Source: an uncultured candidate division Zixibacteria bacterium
GTDB lineage: Bacteria > Zixibacteria > MSB-5A5 > SM1-73
DNA length: 64,000 nucleotides
Direction: 5' to 3'
Assembly (NCBI GenBank): GCA_903908285.1
Contig: CAIVRH010000008.1
Location: forward strand, 1-64,000
Shown here: positions 62,677 through 64,000 of the stretch, piece by piece
Position numbering within the stretch: the stretch's first letter is position 1
Layout of the letters: every line of letters starts with the position of its first letter
The notes under the pieces: generated by a model
What the model was told of the DNA's origin: nothing
Databases searched by the model: none
The model's input: only the letters and a program-made list of their open reading frames with translations
Made by a program: the position numbers and the translations under genes

Positions 62677-63528
62677 ATGAAAAAAATAATCCTCGGCGGG
62701 ATGATTTTGCTTTTAGTGTTTGCGGTTTTGAATTCCTGCACCAAAAAAGCTCCGGTCAAAATCCAGTGGGCGGCCTCTTTAGAAGATGCCCTGAAGATGG
62801 CATCGGAAAAAAACCAGCCGATCATTGCGGATTTCTGGTCTGACGGGTGACAGTGGTGCAAGAGGTTGGAGGATTCAACCTTTACCCGTCAAAACGTAAT
62901 TAATCTATCCGCGGATATGATTTTCGTAAAAACGGAAGCCAAGAAGGATACCCTGGTAAGGAACCATTATAATATAGCCGGATACCCCACCGTCGTACTA
63001 ATGAAAAGCTCGGGGGAGGAGATAGACCGGATATACGGTTATGTAGCGGCAGATACCTTTGTTACCATCATCGGAGATTATCTGAAAGGAGTAAATACCT
63101 TAACAGATCTGCAAAAGAAATTCGAAGCGAATCCGAATGATGTGGATTTGGCATTTCGCTTAGCCGATAAATTCGAGAGCCGAAAGGATTACGATCAAGC
63201 CAAGTCGTACTATCTTAAAGTTGTGGAATTGGATCCGGACAACCAGAAGGGAAAATCCGCTGATGCGCTTTTTAGTTTGGCCTCTTTGGAGATGAGGAAA
63301 AAGGATTACCCCAAAGCAGTAGACGCTTTTAAATATTTCCTGCAGAAGTTTCCCGCCAGCGAAATGGCTTTGGATGCCGAGGAATATATTCCTTATTGTT
63401 ACTCCAAATCCGGCGATACCACAAAAGCCATGGAACTATATCAAGCATTCCTGACTCAGCATCCGGATTCCCCGGATTCAGACTGGGTAAGGGACAGGAT
63501 GAAGGACCTAAAAGGGGAAAAGAAATAA
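62677..63528 (+). CDS. Thioredoxin-fold lipoprotein with TPRs; probable selenoprotein (UGA at codon 58)
   Basis: A frame from ATG 62677, behind a perfect AAGGAGG, encodes a lipoprotein leader (LLLVFAVLNSC, Cys21), then PIIADFWSDG, a UGA at 62848-62850, QWCKRLEDSTF and the rest of a thioredoxin fold (TLVRNHYNIAGYPTVVLMKSSGEEI), then TPR units (about residues 150-283). UGA stands at the first redox position of CxWC, giving U-Q-W-C. A stem-loop sits 10 nt after the UGA (separate entry). Full length would be 283 aa. If UGA is a stop, the gene is a pseudogene; a gene caller would wrongly start it at TTG 62866. Other genes here use TGA as a stop, so UGA is not recoded genome-wide. It lies between gcvPA and gcvPB. 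Confidence 0.75.
62861..62883 (+). promoter_or_regulatory. Candidate bacterial SECIS element
   Basis: AGAGGTTG (62861-62868) pairs with CAACCTTT (62876-62883), eight pairs with one G-U, around the 7-base loop GAGGATT. The loop starts with G and lies 18 nt after the UGA, within the range expected for bacterial selenocysteine insertion elements. The stem encodes conserved residues, so chance pairing is possible. Confidence 0.55.
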
Positions 63529-63770
63529 AAGACCAAAGGCAGAACGGTCAACGGATTTAACGGATAAAACATACGGGATTCAACGGACAAAAAAACAAGG
63601 ATCACTTAACAGATATATAAGAAGTGGCAATTACAAAGAGAATAAGGTAAAGATATTGTTATAAAAGGGAGTGTCCTGCTTTAACGGAACAAGGACAGGC
63701 TGAAGCTTGATACTCCGGATGATTTGGTAAATATTATTCAACCATGTTTAGACTGAGGAGTTTTAGATAA

Positions 63771-64000
63771 ATGAGCGAGAAACTGATATTCGAGCTGTCT
63801 TCGCCGGGAAGAAAGGGTTTTTCCCTTCCTCTATTGGATATTCCGGAAAAGAAAACAGATGAGCTGATTCCCTCGGAATTGCTGAGAAAAGATCCGCCCG
63901 CCTTACCCGAGGTAAGCGAAGTGGATGTAGCCCGGCATTTTGTCCGGTTTTCCATCCAAAATCACCATGTGGATAAAGGATTCTATCCTTTAGGCTCATG
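63771..64000 (+). CDS. gcvPB: Glycine decarboxylase subunit 2 (P-protein beta), N-terminal part
   Basis: The ORF starts at ATG 63771 (GAGGAG 12 bases upstream) and runs off the window. LIFELSSPGRKGFSLPLLDIPE, LPEVSEVDVARHFVRFSIQNHHVDKGFYPLGS match the N-terminal GcvPB signature; the PLP-lysine region lies beyond the edge. It pairs with GcvPA (60544). The 63529-63770 gap has degenerate AACGGATTTAACGGATA-type repeats and no gene. Confidence 0.93.
   Translation, partial: MSEKLIFELSSPGRKGFSLPLLDIPEKKTDELIPSELLRKDPPALPEVSEVDVARHFVRFSIQNHHVDKGFYPLGS

Noticed and set aside
62677-63528. UGA decoded as Trp or Gly (alternative genetic code)
   Set aside because: Several other genes in the window (for example 1834's neighbours ychF, mnmA, rrf2) end in TGA with normal protein ends, so genome-wide recoding is unlikely.

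Overview
This window looks like the chromosome of an uncultured, diderm (outer-membrane, LPS-bearing) bacterium of the Fibrobacteres-Chlorobi-Bacteroidetes (FCB) superphylum neighbourhood, for example a Zixibacteria/KSB1/Latescibacteria/WOR-3-like lineage. The evidence is three large secreted proteins ending in the NYPNPFNP-type C-terminal sorting domain, a TamB/BamA pair, a LpxL-like acyltransferase, heptose-pathway enzymes (RfaE1 and RfaE2 as separate genes, a WaaF-like transferase), many TPR proteins and a split glycine decarboxylase. The exact phylum is inference; no rRNA or tRNA gene was recognised.

Layout. 1-0.9 kb: edge-truncated ISNCY-type transposase. 1.1-8.5 kb: frameshifted PHP gene, dapF, then tamB and a BamA/TamA-like barrel behind a near-consensus promoter. 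8.5-15.9 kb: class-I amidotransferase, thiE, a GT-C-like/TPR membrane protein (minus strand), then rrf2-iscS-iscU-mnmA for sulfur mobilisation and tRNA thiolation. 16-25 kb: outer-membrane barrel, YoaP-like acetyltransferase, AsmA, a TPR protein built of exact 120-bp repeats, a gluzincin peptidase, and lipid A/heptose transferases. 25-35 kb: PfkB kinase, HAD phosphatase, YchF, two more GT-C/TPR paralogues, Hsp20 and Lon. 35-42 kb: a 2H phosphoesterase gene split by an amber codon, a MEMO1-AMMECR1 fusion, M23 peptidase, DprA, YigZ, PfkB kinase, PAP2. 42.3-49 kb (minus): a frameshifted outer-membrane barrel and three tandem secreted repeat proteins. 49-52 kb (minus): RRM protein, GH57 branching enzyme, DUF3467. 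52-64 kb: PAP2, rfaE1-rfaE2, small TPR-like protein, pepP, accB-pilT-accC, then gcvH-gcvPA-two DUF2007-type genes-thioredoxin-like lipoprotein-gcvPB (cut by the window end).

The most striking observation is the thioredoxin-like lipoprotein at 62677-63528. It has an in-frame UGA exactly where the first redox cysteine of a CxWC motif belongs, an excellent upstream start, and a SECIS-like stem-loop 10 nt after the UGA. It is probably a selenoprotein inside the glycine cleavage cluster. Three other reading frames are interrupted in different ways: a 1-nt shift in PHP, TAG in the 2H gene, and a 1-nt shortfall in an A-tract of a signal peptide.

Intergenic DNA is rich in short repeats: 7-bp tandem repeats (one lies inside mnmA), two related inverted-repeat elements beginning TGTGT, and GC-rich hairpins. 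There is no CRISPR array or prophage, and the only recognised mobile gene is the edge transposase.
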